From Nocardia aurantiaca (GTDB lineage Bacteria; Actinomycetota; Actinomycetes; Mycobacteriales; Mycobacteriaceae), in contig NZ_WMBB01000004.1 of assembly GCF_009708175.1 (NCBI RefSeq), positions 186,001 to 250,000 on the forward strand: DNA of 64,000 nt, written 5' to 3'. Under the pieces are notes generated by a model. That model did no database searches, was not told the origin of the DNA, and saw only the letters and a program-made list of their open reading frames with translations. Below are positions 18,801-30,530 of this stretch, one piece after another (the first letter of the stretch is position 1; every line of letters starts with the position of its first letter). The translations under genes and the position numbers were made by a program.

Positions 18801-19013
18801 CTAGCCGGCGGGCGAATGGTGCTTGCCGCTGATCACTCCGCGGATGAATGCATCCCAGTCTCGTGGGCTGAAGACCAAAGCCGGGCCAGCTACGTTCTTC
18901 GAATCCCGGACTCCCACAGTGTCATTCGCTAGAAAGGCAACCTCGACGCAGTCTGCCTTGTCTGCGCTATGACTGCTTTTGAACCAGTGGGCCCGCGATA
19001 GATCGGCAGTCAC
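18801..19013 (-). CDS. DUF397 protein
   Basis: A 70-residue protein with the full DUF397 pattern: HWFKSSHS, CVEVAF, VGVRDSKN and PALVFSPRDWDAFI. DUF397 proteins are small actinobacterial partners of Scr1-type XRE regulators. The GTG start overlaps the regulator stop codon by four bases (GTGA), so the two are translationally coupled. In several such pairs the small protein antagonises or is controlled by the regulator; which applies here is unknown. Confidence 0.93.
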   Translation of the reverse strand: MTADLSRAHWFKSSHSADKADCVEVAFLANDTVGVRDSKNVAGPALVFSPRDWDAFIRGVISGKHHSPAG

Positions 19014-19891
19014 GCTGAGAACTCCTTCGCCACCTGCCGTAGCAGGCTCCTGCTTGCCGTCTCGTCCAGCGATGCTCGCTGGAGGCTCCCTAACACCCGA
19101 TAGTACCGACGCACGTCGTCGTCTTTCTTTAAGTACATACATCCAATGAAGGACTCCAGGTACACGACCGGCGGCCACATCGGTTCACCCTTGGAGTCGG
19201 CATCGAATTCCAGAATCGCGAACTGGCCGACCGGATCTCCCAACGGAGCTCCGGCCTCGAACGGAAGGACTCGTACCGCCACGTTCGCGAGCTTCCCGAT
19301 CTCAGCGAGATGCCGCAGTTGCGCGGCCATGATCTTGGGTCCACCCACATTGCTCCGCAGCACCGCTTCGTGCAGTACAACATCGAGTGTGGTCGCCTGG
19401 TACTTCCGAGTGACGATGGCCTGACGTCTGCTCCGCAACTCTACCCGTCGCTCATGCTCTACCGGACTCTCTTCTGGCTTGCCCTGACGCATCAGCGCAC
19501 GTGCATATTCCGCTGTTTGAAGCAGCCCCGGAACCAGGGCCGGTTGATAGGTTTCGATCTTCCGAGCCGCGGTCTCCAACCCCACATAAACATCGAAGGT
19601 CGCCGGTATCAGGCTGCCGTACTCATGCCACCAACTAGTCTCAGCACCCTGCCGAAGCAGCCCGACCATGGCCTCCGCAGCGTCTCCGGTCATCTCCAGC
19701 ACCTCGCAAATCGCCTGCAGATCCCGAACTTTCAGCCGCGTAGTTATCCCATTCTCCAGCCGCTGCAACACCGACGTACTGACATCCGCAGCCTTGGCCA
19801 CCCGATCCTGCGACATCCCGAGCGCACTCCGCGCCTCCCGCAAATACCGCCCAAGCTGCCGCCTGGGCAAGGTCGAGCCAGTCTCCGACAC
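19010..19891 (-). CDS. Scr1-family XRE regulator (HTH-DUF5753)
   Basis: A 293-residue regulator. The N-terminal XRE helix-turn-helix (LGRYLREARSALGMSQDRVA, then VSTSVLQRLENG) is followed by the DUF5753 domain typical of Streptomyces/Nocardia Scr1 and BldB-associated regulators (WWHEYGSLIPATFDVYVGLE, VPGLLQTAEYARA, HEAVLRSNVGG, GQFAILEFD). The GTG at 19891 is chosen because AGGGG lies seven bases before it; an ATG six codons upstream is an alternative. It forms an overlapping pair with the DUF397 gene and is divergent from a small unknown gene. Confidence 0.9.
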   Translation of the reverse strand: MSETGSTLPRRQLGRYLREARSALGMSQDRVAKAADVSTSVLQRLENGITTRLKVRDLQAICEVLEMTGDAAEAMVGLLRQGAETSWWHEYGSLIPATFDVYVGLETAARKIETYQPALVPGLLQTAEYARALMRQGKPEESPVEHERRVELRSRRQAIVTRKYQATTLDVVLHEAVLRSNVGGPKIMAAQLRHLAEIGKLANVAVRVLPFEAGAPLGDPVGQFAILEFDADSKGEPMWPPVVYLESFIGCMYLKKDDDVRRYYRVLGSLQRASLDETASRSLLRQVAKEFSA

Positions 19892-20064
19892 GACAAGTCC
19901 CCTCATCAACAGGTACCCGCACTGGGTGAATCAACTGCCCAAACTGCCCGCTTTCCAGGGTTTTCCATGAGAAGCCGCTGGATTTCCCCAGTTCAGAGTA
20001 AACACCCACCCGCCCGCATGATGCACTTTCAACATAACCGCACCCCTCCCCGAAGGAGCCCACC

Positions 20065-20298
20065 ATGTTCGAACCACTCACCATCGGAGCCTGGGCAATC
20101 ACCACCGCCGACTGTCCAGTCCGCTTCGTCCTCAACCCCCAAGACCATCGCACCACCCTCATCCTCGGCGACACCCACCGCGAGTTCGAAATTTCCCTCG
20201 ACGCAACAACTCTCGTCGCCATCCTCCACAAAGGCGCCCAGGCTCTGACCAGCATCTCAGGGACCCCGACGGACGCGGCACCGAAACGCATCCGGTGA
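20065..20298 (+). CDS. Small unknown protein, 77 residues
   Basis: I do not recognise this protein. The ATG has a strong ribosome-binding site (GAAGGAG, about seven bases upstream). The sequence begins MFEPLTIGAWAITTADCPVR and contains VNPQD-like, ILGDTHREFEISLD and LVAILHKGAQAL segments, suggesting a small alpha/beta protein with no signal or membrane segment. It is divergent from the Scr1-type regulator and 40 bases before the HNH endonuclease gene, with which it may be co-transcribed. Small genes next to Scr1/DUF397 pairs are often regulated with them; that is inference. Confidence 0.65.
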   Translation: MFEPLTIGAWAITTADCPVRFVLNPQDHRTTLILGDTHREFEISLDATTLVAILHKGAQALTSISGTPTDAAPKRIR

Positions 20299-20338
20299 AG
20301 ATCAACTTCTCACCCTCGGTCCGTGGCAGACTTCCTCC

Positions 20339-21223
20339 ATGGACAGGGATGCTGAGGCCATCCTCCGCGAGGAGATCTTTCGACACCTGGATGAACTTGT
20401 CGGCGACACCGGAGTCGTTACCCGCCAACAACTCTGGGACTTCACACTCAACGGCGCGACTCATCGCCTCATCGATCGCAACCGTGGCATCCGCAATCCG
20501 AAGGACATGCTGGCCACCCTGTCGATCCTGTCCGACCCCAAGGGCAAGTATGCAGACGAAGAACTACAGGACTCCCTCTTCGCCTACGCCTACCGCGAAG
20601 GCAGCGTCGATGGCGACAACAAGAAACTCCGGGCCGCCCTGGACCTCGGCCTACCCCTCCTACTGCTCCGGAAAATCGCAGATGGCGTCTTCGTCCCCGT
20701 GCCGCGGGTTTACGTCGTCGCCGACGACCAAAAGAACCGACAGTTTCTAATCGCCCTGCACGACAGTCTCCGCCTGGTCGAAAACCCTCTCGAGCTCCAG
20801 CCCCTGGGACGCGAATACGCCGAACGAGTAACCAGACAACGTCTACACCAACCCGAGTTCCGAGGCCGGGTCCTGCGCGCCTACGAATGCCGCTGCGCTG
20901 TCTGCCATCTCAAACATCCAAAGCTCCTGGATGCGGCGCATATCATCGCTGACGGCAAGCCGAATGGCACACCAACGGTCGACAATGGTTTGAGCCTATG
21001 CAAGATCCACCATGCCGCGTACGACGAGAACTTCCTCGGCATCACACCCGACTACGAAATCCGCATAAACCAAGCACTTCTGAACGAAGTTGACGGCCCC
21101 ATGCTCCGACACGGCCTGCAGGAGATGCACACACGGCGCCTGTTCACCCCGATACGAAGCAAGGAACGCCCCTCCCCTGAACGCCTGGCCGAGCGGTTCG
21201 AGGACTTCAAGAAGGCCGGCTGA
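20339..21223 (+). CDS. HNH endonuclease (restriction-like)
   Basis: A 294-residue protein with a C-terminal HNH (beta-beta-alpha metal) nuclease: CRCAVCHLKHPKLLDAAHI, then the Asn/His half NGLSLCKIHHAAYDENFLGI. The CxxC and C-x-x-HH give a zinc-type knuckle. The N-terminal 180 residues are unassigned and could recognise DNA or a modification, as in McrA-like type IV enzymes. No methyltransferase is adjacent, which fits a modification-dependent or stand-alone nuclease. ATG start MDRDAEAILREEIFRHLDEL. It follows the small unknown gene. Confidence 0.85.
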   Translation: MDRDAEAILREEIFRHLDELVGDTGVVTRQQLWDFTLNGATHRLIDRNRGIRNPKDMLATLSILSDPKGKYADEELQDSLFAYAYREGSVDGDNKKLRAALDLGLPLLLLRKIADGVFVPVPRVYVVADDQKNRQFLIALHDSLRLVENPLELQPLGREYAERVTRQRLHQPEFRGRVLRAYECRCAVCHLKHPKLLDAAHIIADGKPNGTPTVDNGLSLCKIHHAAYDENFLGITPDYEIRINQALLNEVDGPMLRHGLQEMHTRRLFTPIRSKERPSPERLAERFEDFKKAG

Positions 21224-21518
21224 TTCTCAGCGAATCGGCGGATGTCCGCCGGACACTGTCGCCGGTGTGGTCGCCATGCTCGCCTCGCAATGATGGTGCT
21301 TTCATTATCGCCACCGAGCCGAGATTCGGGTCGGTGGCTGTGCGCACTACCGAGATGCGACACGACGAACGGCCCTATGGGAGAAAACCTGCGGGGCCAT
21401 TGTCGTGCAACGGGTTTCAGGGTGTCTCGGGGTTCCTGTCATACAGGAGGACCATTCGGCCCTGAATTCACAGGGAATTCGTATCGCTGACCGTGCAAAT
21501 CGGGCACAGTAGCTGACC

Positions 21519-21800
21519 ATGAAGTCGACATCTCTACGCCGGCTGGCGGCCCGGGTGGCCGTTGCCGGTGCGATCGGTTTGGTTCCCCTTGCGGCAGTGA
21601 CGGTTCCGGCCTCGGCGGAGGTTCCGCTGGACAACGCGCCGGGCGATGTGGCCTGGCCCCACCACCCGAACAACGGGTGGTGGGATCGCGACGACTGGCG
21701 GCACCGCCATGATCGCGATGATTGGGACCACGGTCGGCGCGGCGACGATGACTGCTGGTGGCGCGACGTGATTCCGCGTGGTGCCTTCGGCAGCCTGTGA
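21519..21800 (+). CDS. Small secreted His/Asp/Trp-rich protein
   Basis: A 93-residue protein with a clear Sec signal peptide (MKSTSLRRLAARVAVAGAIG, hydrophobic core, likely cut after VPASA). The mature part of about 60 residues is dominated by W, D, H, R: PHHPNNGWWDRDDWRHRHD, DRDDWDHGRRGDDDCWWRD. It has one cysteine. Such composition could bind metal or be a cell-wall filler protein; no family is recognised. It stands alone, with the frameshifted Uma2 gene converging on it. About 295 bases upstream hold no recognisable gene. Confidence 0.75.
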   Translation: MKSTSLRRLAARVAVAGAIGLVPLAAVTVPASAEVPLDNAPGDVAWPHHPNNGWWDRDDWRHRHDRDDWDHGRRGDDDCWWRDVIPRGAFGSL

Positions 21801-21856
21801 TCAACCGGATACGAGAATTCGGCCCGGCACCGGTTGGTGCCGGGCCGATTGCTTGT

Positions 21857-22475
21857 CTATGGAGCCTGAAGTGCTTCGAAGGTCACGGCCAGGGTGACCG
21901 GACGGTCGAGGATCAGGCCGGCGTGGTGTACGTGATGAGGGACGTACCGCTCACCCGACCAATCGAGGCGGTATTCCTCGATGCGGTCGATCGCTTCCCA
22001 CGTCTTGTCGAGATGGACAATCAGGTAGACGGGAATCCCCGCCAGTGCGTAGAGAACTCGTTTGACACCGGTATCCGTATCGACTGTGTCTTTCGAGATC
22101 ACCTCGACAACCAGGTGGATGTGATCTCGAACCATATTGACGTCGTAGGGTTCACAATCGCGGACGAATATGTCTGGGTAGCGAACGTTCAGCCGCCGAT
22201 CAGCGCGGGGATCCTCAGTATCCGGAAGTCTCCACGGCGACATCGGAATCAACCCTGAGACACGGCCCAGAGGGGTGGCGCGCGGCCTCGATGATCGTGG
22301 CCAGCCGACGGACTACCCGGCTATGCGCCTCGCTCTGGCACACCTGTCGGATCAATTGGCCATCCACGATCTCGATGTCGCCGGCAGTCTCGCTGAACGC
22401 ATCCGGCTCGGAGGTGAGGAACTCCTCGGCCGTCAAGAATCGATCGTCGTCCTCGGGCGATCCGGTCACCGGCAC
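21857..22475 (-). pseudogene. Uma2-family nuclease gene, frameshifted
   Basis: Two adjoining minus-strand frames together give one Uma2 (DUF820) PD-(D/E)XK protein. The first part (from 22475) reads FLTAEEFLTSEP, DIEIVDGQLIRQ, CLRVDSDVAVE and then hits a stop (ETSGY). The second frame resumes with RRLNVRYPDIFVRD and HLVVEVISKDT, carrying the catalytic Asp and Glu, and runs to 21857. The switch lies between about 22215 and 22250. Either the gene is broken in this strain or a base is wrong in the assembly. Uma2 genes are common, mobile and of unclear role in actinobacteria. Confidence 0.8.
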
Positions 22476-22557
22476 CTCTCAGCATTTGAGCCGAACACCG
22501 TGGACAGGACAGCTGCCAATCGTAATCCGATACGCGCAGACGCTCCCGGACATGGAA

Positions 22558-22589
22558 CGGCCCGCCGGACAACAGGGTCCGGCGGGCCG
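22558..22589 (-). terminator. Terminator of the ilvBNC operon
   Basis: A 12-bp stem (CGGCCCGCCGGA with TCCGGCGGGCCG, 8-base loop), 17 bases past the ilvC stop on the minus strand. Confidence 0.9.
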
Positions 22590-22606
22590 CGGAAATCCCA
22601 GAAACC

Positions 22607-26222
<3,616 letters not shown>

Positions 26223-26275
26223 CGTCTTGGTTCCTTACTGCTTGTCGTTCCAGTCCTTGGGACTTGCCTGAACAC

Positions 26276-26310
26276 AAAAAAGCCCCCGACAGCCAGTGGC
26301 TGTTCGAGGG
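26276..26310 (-). terminator. Attenuator terminator in the ilvB leader
   Basis: In the ilvB 5' leader the minus-strand sequence forms a stem of CCC-TCGAACAGCC with GGCTGTC-GGGGG (one bulged A), followed by six T residues. It lies about 50 bases before the ilvB start and after a leader peptide, the arrangement of ribosome-mediated transcription attenuation. Confidence 0.85.
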
Positions 26311-26358
26311 TGGCGCGTCGCAGCTGCGAGCTGACGTAATAGACCTACAGTCGTCGGC

Positions 26359-26406
26359 TCAGCGCTGGACGCGCCGGCCGATTACGAGCAACTCGGTTCG
26401 ATTCAC
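26359..26406 (-). CDS. ilvB leader peptide with a Leu-Leu-Val-Ile run
   Basis: GTG start, 15 codons, TGA stop: MNRTELLVIGRRVQR. Codons 6-9 are TTG CTC GTA ATC, that is Leu-Leu-Val-Ile, all end products or relatives of the pathway. The CGTAAT covering part of Leu-Val-Ile can pair with ATTACG 41 bases downstream (plus-strand positions 26381-26386 and 26335-26340), which would link ribosome stalling to leader folding. No strong ribosome-binding site is visible. The frame has a stop a few codons upstream, so the GTG is the best start. Confidence 0.8.
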   Translation of the reverse strand: MNRTELLVIGRRVQR

Positions 26407-26459
26407 GCGCTCGACGGTATGCGCGCGTGGGTCGTCCAGTCAAACAGCTGACCTATGGG

Positions 26460-26472
26460 GTCTCATTATGTG
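26460..26472 (-). promoter_or_regulatory. LtbR-like box in the ilvB promoter region
   Basis: Minus-strand CACATAATGAGAC differs from the LtbR consensus (CA-Y-ATAGTGAGA-Y, as recalled) at one position and is embedded in an inverted repeat, GTCTCA-TTATG-TGAGAC. It contains CATAAT, a possible -10 hexamer. It lies about 55 bases upstream of the leader peptide start and also close to the divergent cfp6-like gene. Confidence 0.55.
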
Positions 26473-26521
26473 AGACGGTGCGGTTAATCGGGTCCGTTCA
26501 CCATGATGCAAGGATATAGGT

Positions 26522-27103
26522 GTGTCCTCACAGCATCAGTCCGTGCCACCTGCTCGATCGTCCCATACCCCCGGCGCCGAATCGGACGCGGGTCGCGTGA
26601 TCCGCATCCCCCGGCTCGCTCACCTCGGGGTGTTCATCCTGCTGTTCTGCGTGGCCTTCGCCTTCTTCGGGTGGCCGCAGGTGCTGTGGATCCTGTTCGC
26701 GATTCCGGCCGCCCTGGTGGTGTGGATCGAGCGGACCCGCACGACCGTCTCGGGCAACGGCATCGACACCCGCACCCTGTTCGGCGGGCGGCACATCGAC
26801 TGGGCCGACGTGCGCGGGCTGCGCATTCCCCAGCGGGGGTACCTGCAGCTGCATCTGGCCGACGACACCGACGTGGCCCTGCCCGCGGTGGGCTACAACC
26901 GGCTCGCGGAACTGGTCGCCGCATCGGGCGGGCGGATCCCGGACCCGTTCGTCGAGCCCGAGGACGCCGACGAAGGGGCCGAAGCCGACGAAACCCCGGT
27001 TGAATCCACCGAGCCCGCAGCCGAACCCGCCGAGCCCGCAGCCGAACCCGCCGAGCCCGCGGCCGAAACCACAGAGCGCGAGGCCGATTCCGGCAAGTCG
27101 TAG
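26522..27103 (+). CDS. PH-domain membrane protein (Cfp6/Rv3004-like)
   Basis: A 193-residue protein. Residues about 33-68 hold two hydrophobic segments (LGVFILLFCVAFAFFGW, VLWILFAIPAALVVW), followed by a bacterial PH domain (ERTRTTVSGNGIDTRTLFGG, IDWADVRGLRIP) and an acidic Ala/Glu/Pro-rich tail with repeats of AEPAEPA. The homologue in M. tuberculosis is Rv3004, listed as low-molecular-weight antigen 6. The GTG start has AAGGA eight bases upstream. It is divergent from ilvB; function unknown, probably envelope-associated. Confidence 0.85.
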   Translation: MSSQHQSVPPARSSHTPGAESDAGRVIRIPRLAHLGVFILLFCVAFAFFGWPQVLWILFAIPAALVVWIERTRTTVSGNGIDTRTLFGGRHIDWADVRGLRIPQRGYLQLHLADDTDVALPAVGYNRLAELVAASGGRIPDPFVEPEDADEGAEADETPVESTEPAAEPAEPAAEPAEPAAETTEREADSGKS

Positions 27104-27173
27104 GCGTTTCGGGGGTGCAGAGTTTCTACCGGCGGTGATCGGGGTCATGGTCCGGGAGTAACGTTGAGCCCCG

Positions 27174-27202
27174 CCGGAGAACGTCGCGAGACGTATCTCC
27201 GG
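27174..27202 (+). promoter_or_regulatory. Hairpin in the ilvD leader
   Basis: CCGGAGAACGTC-GCGA-GACGT-A-TCTCCGG forms a 12-bp stem with a GNRA-type loop and one bulge, 46 bases before the ilvD ATG. It has no T-tail, so it is more likely a leader structure or operator than a terminator. Confidence 0.45.
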
Positions 27203-27248
27203 ACAGTCGCTTAACAGCCCACTGCGACACGAACCGAGGACCTGACCA

Positions 27249-29090
27249 ATGCCACCGCTTCGCTCACGCACCACAACCGCCGGCCGCAATGCCGCGGGCG
27301 CTCGCGCCCTCTGGCGCGCGACCGGTCTCACCGACTCCGACTTCGGGAAGCCGATCGTCGCCATCGCGAACTCCTACACCCAGTTCGTCCCCGGCCACGT
27401 GCACCTGAAGGACGTCGGCGAGATCGTGGCCGAGGCGGTCCGCGCGGCCGGCGGCGTTCCGCGGGAGTTCCACACCATTGCCGTGGACGACGGCATCGCC
27501 ATGGGTCACGGCGGCATGCTGTACTCGCTGCCCTCGCGCGAGATCATCGCCGACTCCGTCGAATACATGGTCAACGCGCACACCGCCGACGCGCTGGTGT
27601 GCATCTCCAACTGCGACAAGATCACGCCCGGCATGCTGAACGCCGCCATGCGGCTCAACATCCCGGCCGTGTTCGTCTCCGGCGGTCCGATGGAGGCCGG
27701 TAAGGCCGTGGTCGTCGGCGGCGTCGCCCAGGCCCCGACCGACCTGATCACCGCCATCTCCGCCAGCGCCTCGCCGAACGTCAGCGAGGACGGGCTCACC
27801 GAGGTCGAGCGCTCCGCCTGCCCGACCTGCGGCTCCTGCTCCGGCATGTTCACCGCCAACTCCATGAACTGCCTCACCGAGGCGCTGGGTCTGGCGCTGC
27901 CGGGCAACGGCTCCACGCTGGCCACCCACGCCGCGCGCCGGGCGCTGTTCGAGAAGGCCGGACGGGTCATCGTCGATATCGCCACCCGCTGGTACCGCGA
28001 TGACGACGCCTCGGTACTGCCGCGAAACGTGGCCAATGCCAAGGCTTTCCGCAATGCCATGGCCCTCGATGTGGCCATGGGCGGTTCCACCAACACCGTG
28101 CTGCACACCCTCGCCGCCGCGCAGGAGGGTGAGGTCGAATTCGATCTGCAGACCATCGACGAGATCTCGCGCCGCGTGCCCTGCCTGTCGAAGGTGTCGC
28201 CGAACTCCGACTACCACATGGAGGACGTGCACCGCGCCGGTGGCATTCCGGCCATCCTCGGCGAGCTGCGTCGTGCGGGCCTGCTCGAGACCGACGTGAC
28301 CACCGTGCACACCCCGTCCTTCGACGAGTGGCTCGACACCTGGGACATCCGCTCCGGCAAGGCTTCCGAGGAAGCCCTCGAGCTGTTCCACGCCGCGCCC
28401 GGCGGCGTACGCACCACCGTGCCGTTCTCCACCGAGAACCGCTGGTCCTCGCTCGACACCGACGCCGAGGGCGGCTGCATCCGAGACAAGGCGCACGCCT
28501 ACACCGTCGAGGGCGGCCTGTGCGTGCTGCGCGGCAATATCGCGCCGGACGGCGCGATCCTGAAGACCGCCGGTATCGATGAGGATCTGTTCACCTTCGA
28601 GGGCCCCGCCGTGGTGGTCGAGTCCCAAGAGGAGGCCGTCTCCAAGATCCTGGGCAAGGAGATCAAGCCCGGCGATGTGGTCGTGGTCCGCTACGAGGGT
28701 CCCTCCGGCGGCCCGGGCATGCAGGAGATGCTGCACCCCACCTCGTTCCTGAAGGGTGTCGGCCTGGGCAAGGTCTGTGCCCTCATCACCGATGGCCGCT
28801 TCTCCGGCGGCACCTCGGGCCTGTCCATCGGCCACATCTCGCCGGAGGCGGCCAGCGGCGGGTCCATCGGCCTGATCGAGAACGGTGACCGTATCCGCAT
28901 CGATGTGCACACCCGCGCGCTCGAATTGCTGGTCCCCGAAGAGGTTCTCGCGGAGCGCCGCGTGAAGATGGAGGCGTCCGAACGGCCTTGGCAGCCGGTG
29001 AACCGCGAGCGCCCGGTGACGACCGCGCTGCGTGCCTACGCCGCGCTCGCCACCTCCGCCGACAAGGGTGCCGTCCGGCGCGTGCCGTAA
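27249..29090 (+). CDS. ilvD: Dihydroxy-acid dehydratase
   Basis: A 613-residue Fe-S dehydratase making the 2-keto acids of Val and Ile, and pantothenate precursors. Cluster-binding cysteines are in [15 protein letters not shown] and [20 protein letters not shown]; the C-terminal domain contains [20 protein letters not shown]. In M. tuberculosis ilvD is elsewhere in the genome, while here it joins the ilvBNC neighbourhood. The ATG start gives [20 protein letters not shown]; its leader holds a strong hairpin. A small coiled-coil protein gene follows 16 bases later. Confidence 0.97.
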   Translation: MPPLRSRTTTAGRNAAGARALWRATGLTDSDFGKPIVAIANSYTQFVPGHVHLKDVGEIVAEAVRAAGGVPREFHTIAVDDGIAMGHGGMLYSLPSREIIADSVEYMVNAHTADALVCISNCDKITPGMLNAAMRLNIPAVFVSGGPMEAGKAVVVGGVAQAPTDLITAISASASPNVSEDGLTEVERSACPTCGSCSGMFTANSMNCLTEALGLALPGNGSTLATHAARRALFEKAGRVIVDIATRWYRDDDASVLPRNVANAKAFRNAMALDVAMGGSTNTVLHTLAAAQEGEVEFDLQTIDEISRRVPCLSKVSPNSDYHMEDVHRAGGIPAILGELRRAGLLETDVTTVHTPSFDEWLDTWDIRSGKASEEALELFHAAPGGVRTTVPFSTENRWSSLDTDAEGGCIRDKAHAYTVEGGLCVLRGNIAPDGAILKTAGIDEDLFTFEGPAVVVESQEEAVSKILGKEIKPGDVVVVRYEGPSGGPGMQEMLHPTSFLKGVGLGKVCALITDGRFSGGTSGLSIGHISPEAASGGSIGLIENGDRIRIDVHTRALELLVPEEVLAERRVKMEASERPWQPVNRERPVTTALRAYAALATSADKGAVRRVP

Positions 29091-29106
29091 TCAAGAAAGC
29101 AAGGGA

Positions 29107-29406
29107 ATGACAATCGAATACATCGGCAAGGCCGACTCCATGCTTGCCGAATATACGGCCATGCTCCAGCGGTCGGATGCCCGCAATGCGGAAGCGCGGG
29201 CACTGCTCGCCGAGGCCGAGGAGCTGGCCGCGGAGGCGCGCGAGCTCGACCACTCCGAATTCATGGCGACGCCCGACGAACAGATGCAGATCAAAGCGCA
29301 TCGCACGTTCCTGCAGCAGGAGATCGACGCCAAGTCGGGACGGGTGCTCCAGCTCCACCAGGAGACCTTCCAGGAATGGGAGTCGTGGACCACGCGCCAG
29401 TGGTGA
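29107..29406 (+). CDS. Small coiled-coil protein, 99 residues
   Basis: Starts MTIEYIGKADSMLAEYTAML with AAGGG just before the ATG. It is almost all charged helix (ARNAEARALLAEAEELAAEA, LQQEIDAKSGRVLQLHQETF), a short coiled coil with no signal or membrane segment. I do not recognise a family. It is 16 bases after ilvD, so it shares that transcript, and is followed by convergent DoxX with a shared terminator between. Confidence 0.7.
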   Translation: MTIEYIGKADSMLAEYTAMLQRSDARNAEARALLAEAEELAAEARELDHSEFMATPDEQMQIKAHRTFLQQEIDAKSGRVLQLHQETFQEWESWTTRQW

Positions 29407-29464
29407 AAGGTGGTGTGGGCGCGCCCCCACACCCCCATGAGTGAAATCGCATTGGATTCGCGGA

Positions 29465-29500
29465 AAGCGGCCGGGATGATCGGGATCGTCTCGGCCGCTT
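29465..29500. terminator. Terminator between convergent genes
   Basis: Stem AAGCGGCCG with CGGCCGCTT, extended by GGGA/TCTC pairs, between the ilvD-side gene and DoxX, which converge here. A weaker GTGTGGG/CCCACAC stem is at about 29413-29432. Confidence 0.75.
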
Positions 29501-29530
29501 CGATATTCGGTGCCGGCTCGGTTGGGAGTC

Positions 29531-30394
29531 CTAGCCGCCGATGCCGGATAGGGGGTTGCCGCCGTGCAGGTAGATATAGGCCAGGATGGCGGCGGCCACG
29601 GCGGCTATGAAAGCCGCGAGCGAGCCCCAGAACGGTCTGGTCGCCCAGCCGCGGTCGCGGTCGAAGGAGAGGCGGCCCGGGCCGGTGAGGATGAGGACCG
29701 TGGTGAGGCCGACGAGGACGGATTCGAGTTCGACCGAATTGCCCTTGGCCGAGTACTGGAAGCCGGGAACCATGGACTGCTTCCACATCCACGCGTCGAG
29801 GATGACCGCGAGCAGTGCTCCGGCGGCCAGTGGAGTGAACAGGCCGACCGCGACCAGGATGCCACCGCCCAGTTCGCCGGCGATGAGCAGCGGCGCGGCG
29901 ATGTCGACATGCTTCCAGCCGCCGTGCTCCATGGCGGTCTTGATCCCGTCGAAGCCGGGGCCGTGGAACCAGCCCGCCGCCTTCTGGAGGCCGTGGTACA
30001 TGAAGGTGCCGCCGATGATCAAGCGCAGCAACAGAAGTCCGAGATCCAGGGTGCCGCGGCGGTCGTCGCGGCGGCGGACGCGGCCGTTGCTCTCCGCGGG
30101 GCTGGGCGGAGCCGGGGGGATGCTGGCGAACGAGTAGGTCGGAGACGGCTCGGTGGCGCCGTCGGCCGCGCCGGGGATGGCATGCTCGGCCTGGGAGTAG
30201 AGCGGGACCTCCGGATCGAGGCCGAGTTCCTCGTCAGTGCGGGGCAGTTTCTCGGTGGTCTGGACGCCGGACGAGGTGGCGAACTTTTCGGTCGGCGAGT
30301 CGTAGGGGCTGCGGACCGGTTCACCGGCCGGTCGCGGAGCAACGGGCGTGATGTCGCCCGCCGCAGCGGACGGCTCGTTCGGCTTGTCTGTCAC
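29531..30394 (-). CDS. DoxX-family membrane protein (Rv3005c-like)
   Basis: A 287-residue protein: an unstructured, acidic N-terminal 110 residues followed by a DoxX domain with four hydrophobic segments (LGLLLLRLIIGGTFMYHG, APLLIAGELGGGILVAVGLF, AAGALLAVILDAWMW, FIAAVAAAILAYIYLHGG). In M. tuberculosis Rv3005c is reported to form a membrane oxidoreductase complex with SodA and SseA; whether this copy does so is not shown here. The GTG start (MTDKPNEPSAAAGD) lacks a strong ribosome-binding site. It is divergent from the lipoprotein gene. Confidence 0.88.
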   Translation of the reverse strand: MTDKPNEPSAAAGDITPVAPRPAGEPVRSPYDSPTEKFATSSGVQTTEKLPRTDEELGLDPEVPLYSQAEHAIPGAADGATEPSPTYSFASIPPAPPSPAESNGRVRRRDDRRGTLDLGLLLLRLIIGGTFMYHGLQKAAGWFHGPGFDGIKTAMEHGGWKHVDIAAPLLIAGELGGGILVAVGLFTPLAAGALLAVILDAWMWKQSMVPGFQYSAKGNSVELESVLVGLTTVLILTGPGRLSFDRDRGWATRPFWGSLAAFIAAVAAAILAYIYLHGGNPLSGIGG

Positions 30395-30530
30395 GCGGGC
30401 CAGAGTATTAGCCGGAGCCGCTCGACACACGACAGAACGCGGGCGTGTCCATCGTCCGATTCGCGCCACGGAGAAGGATTGCGACACCCCGTCCGAGCGT
30501 AGGCGGCGGGTTTTCCGTAACGTCTCAACC

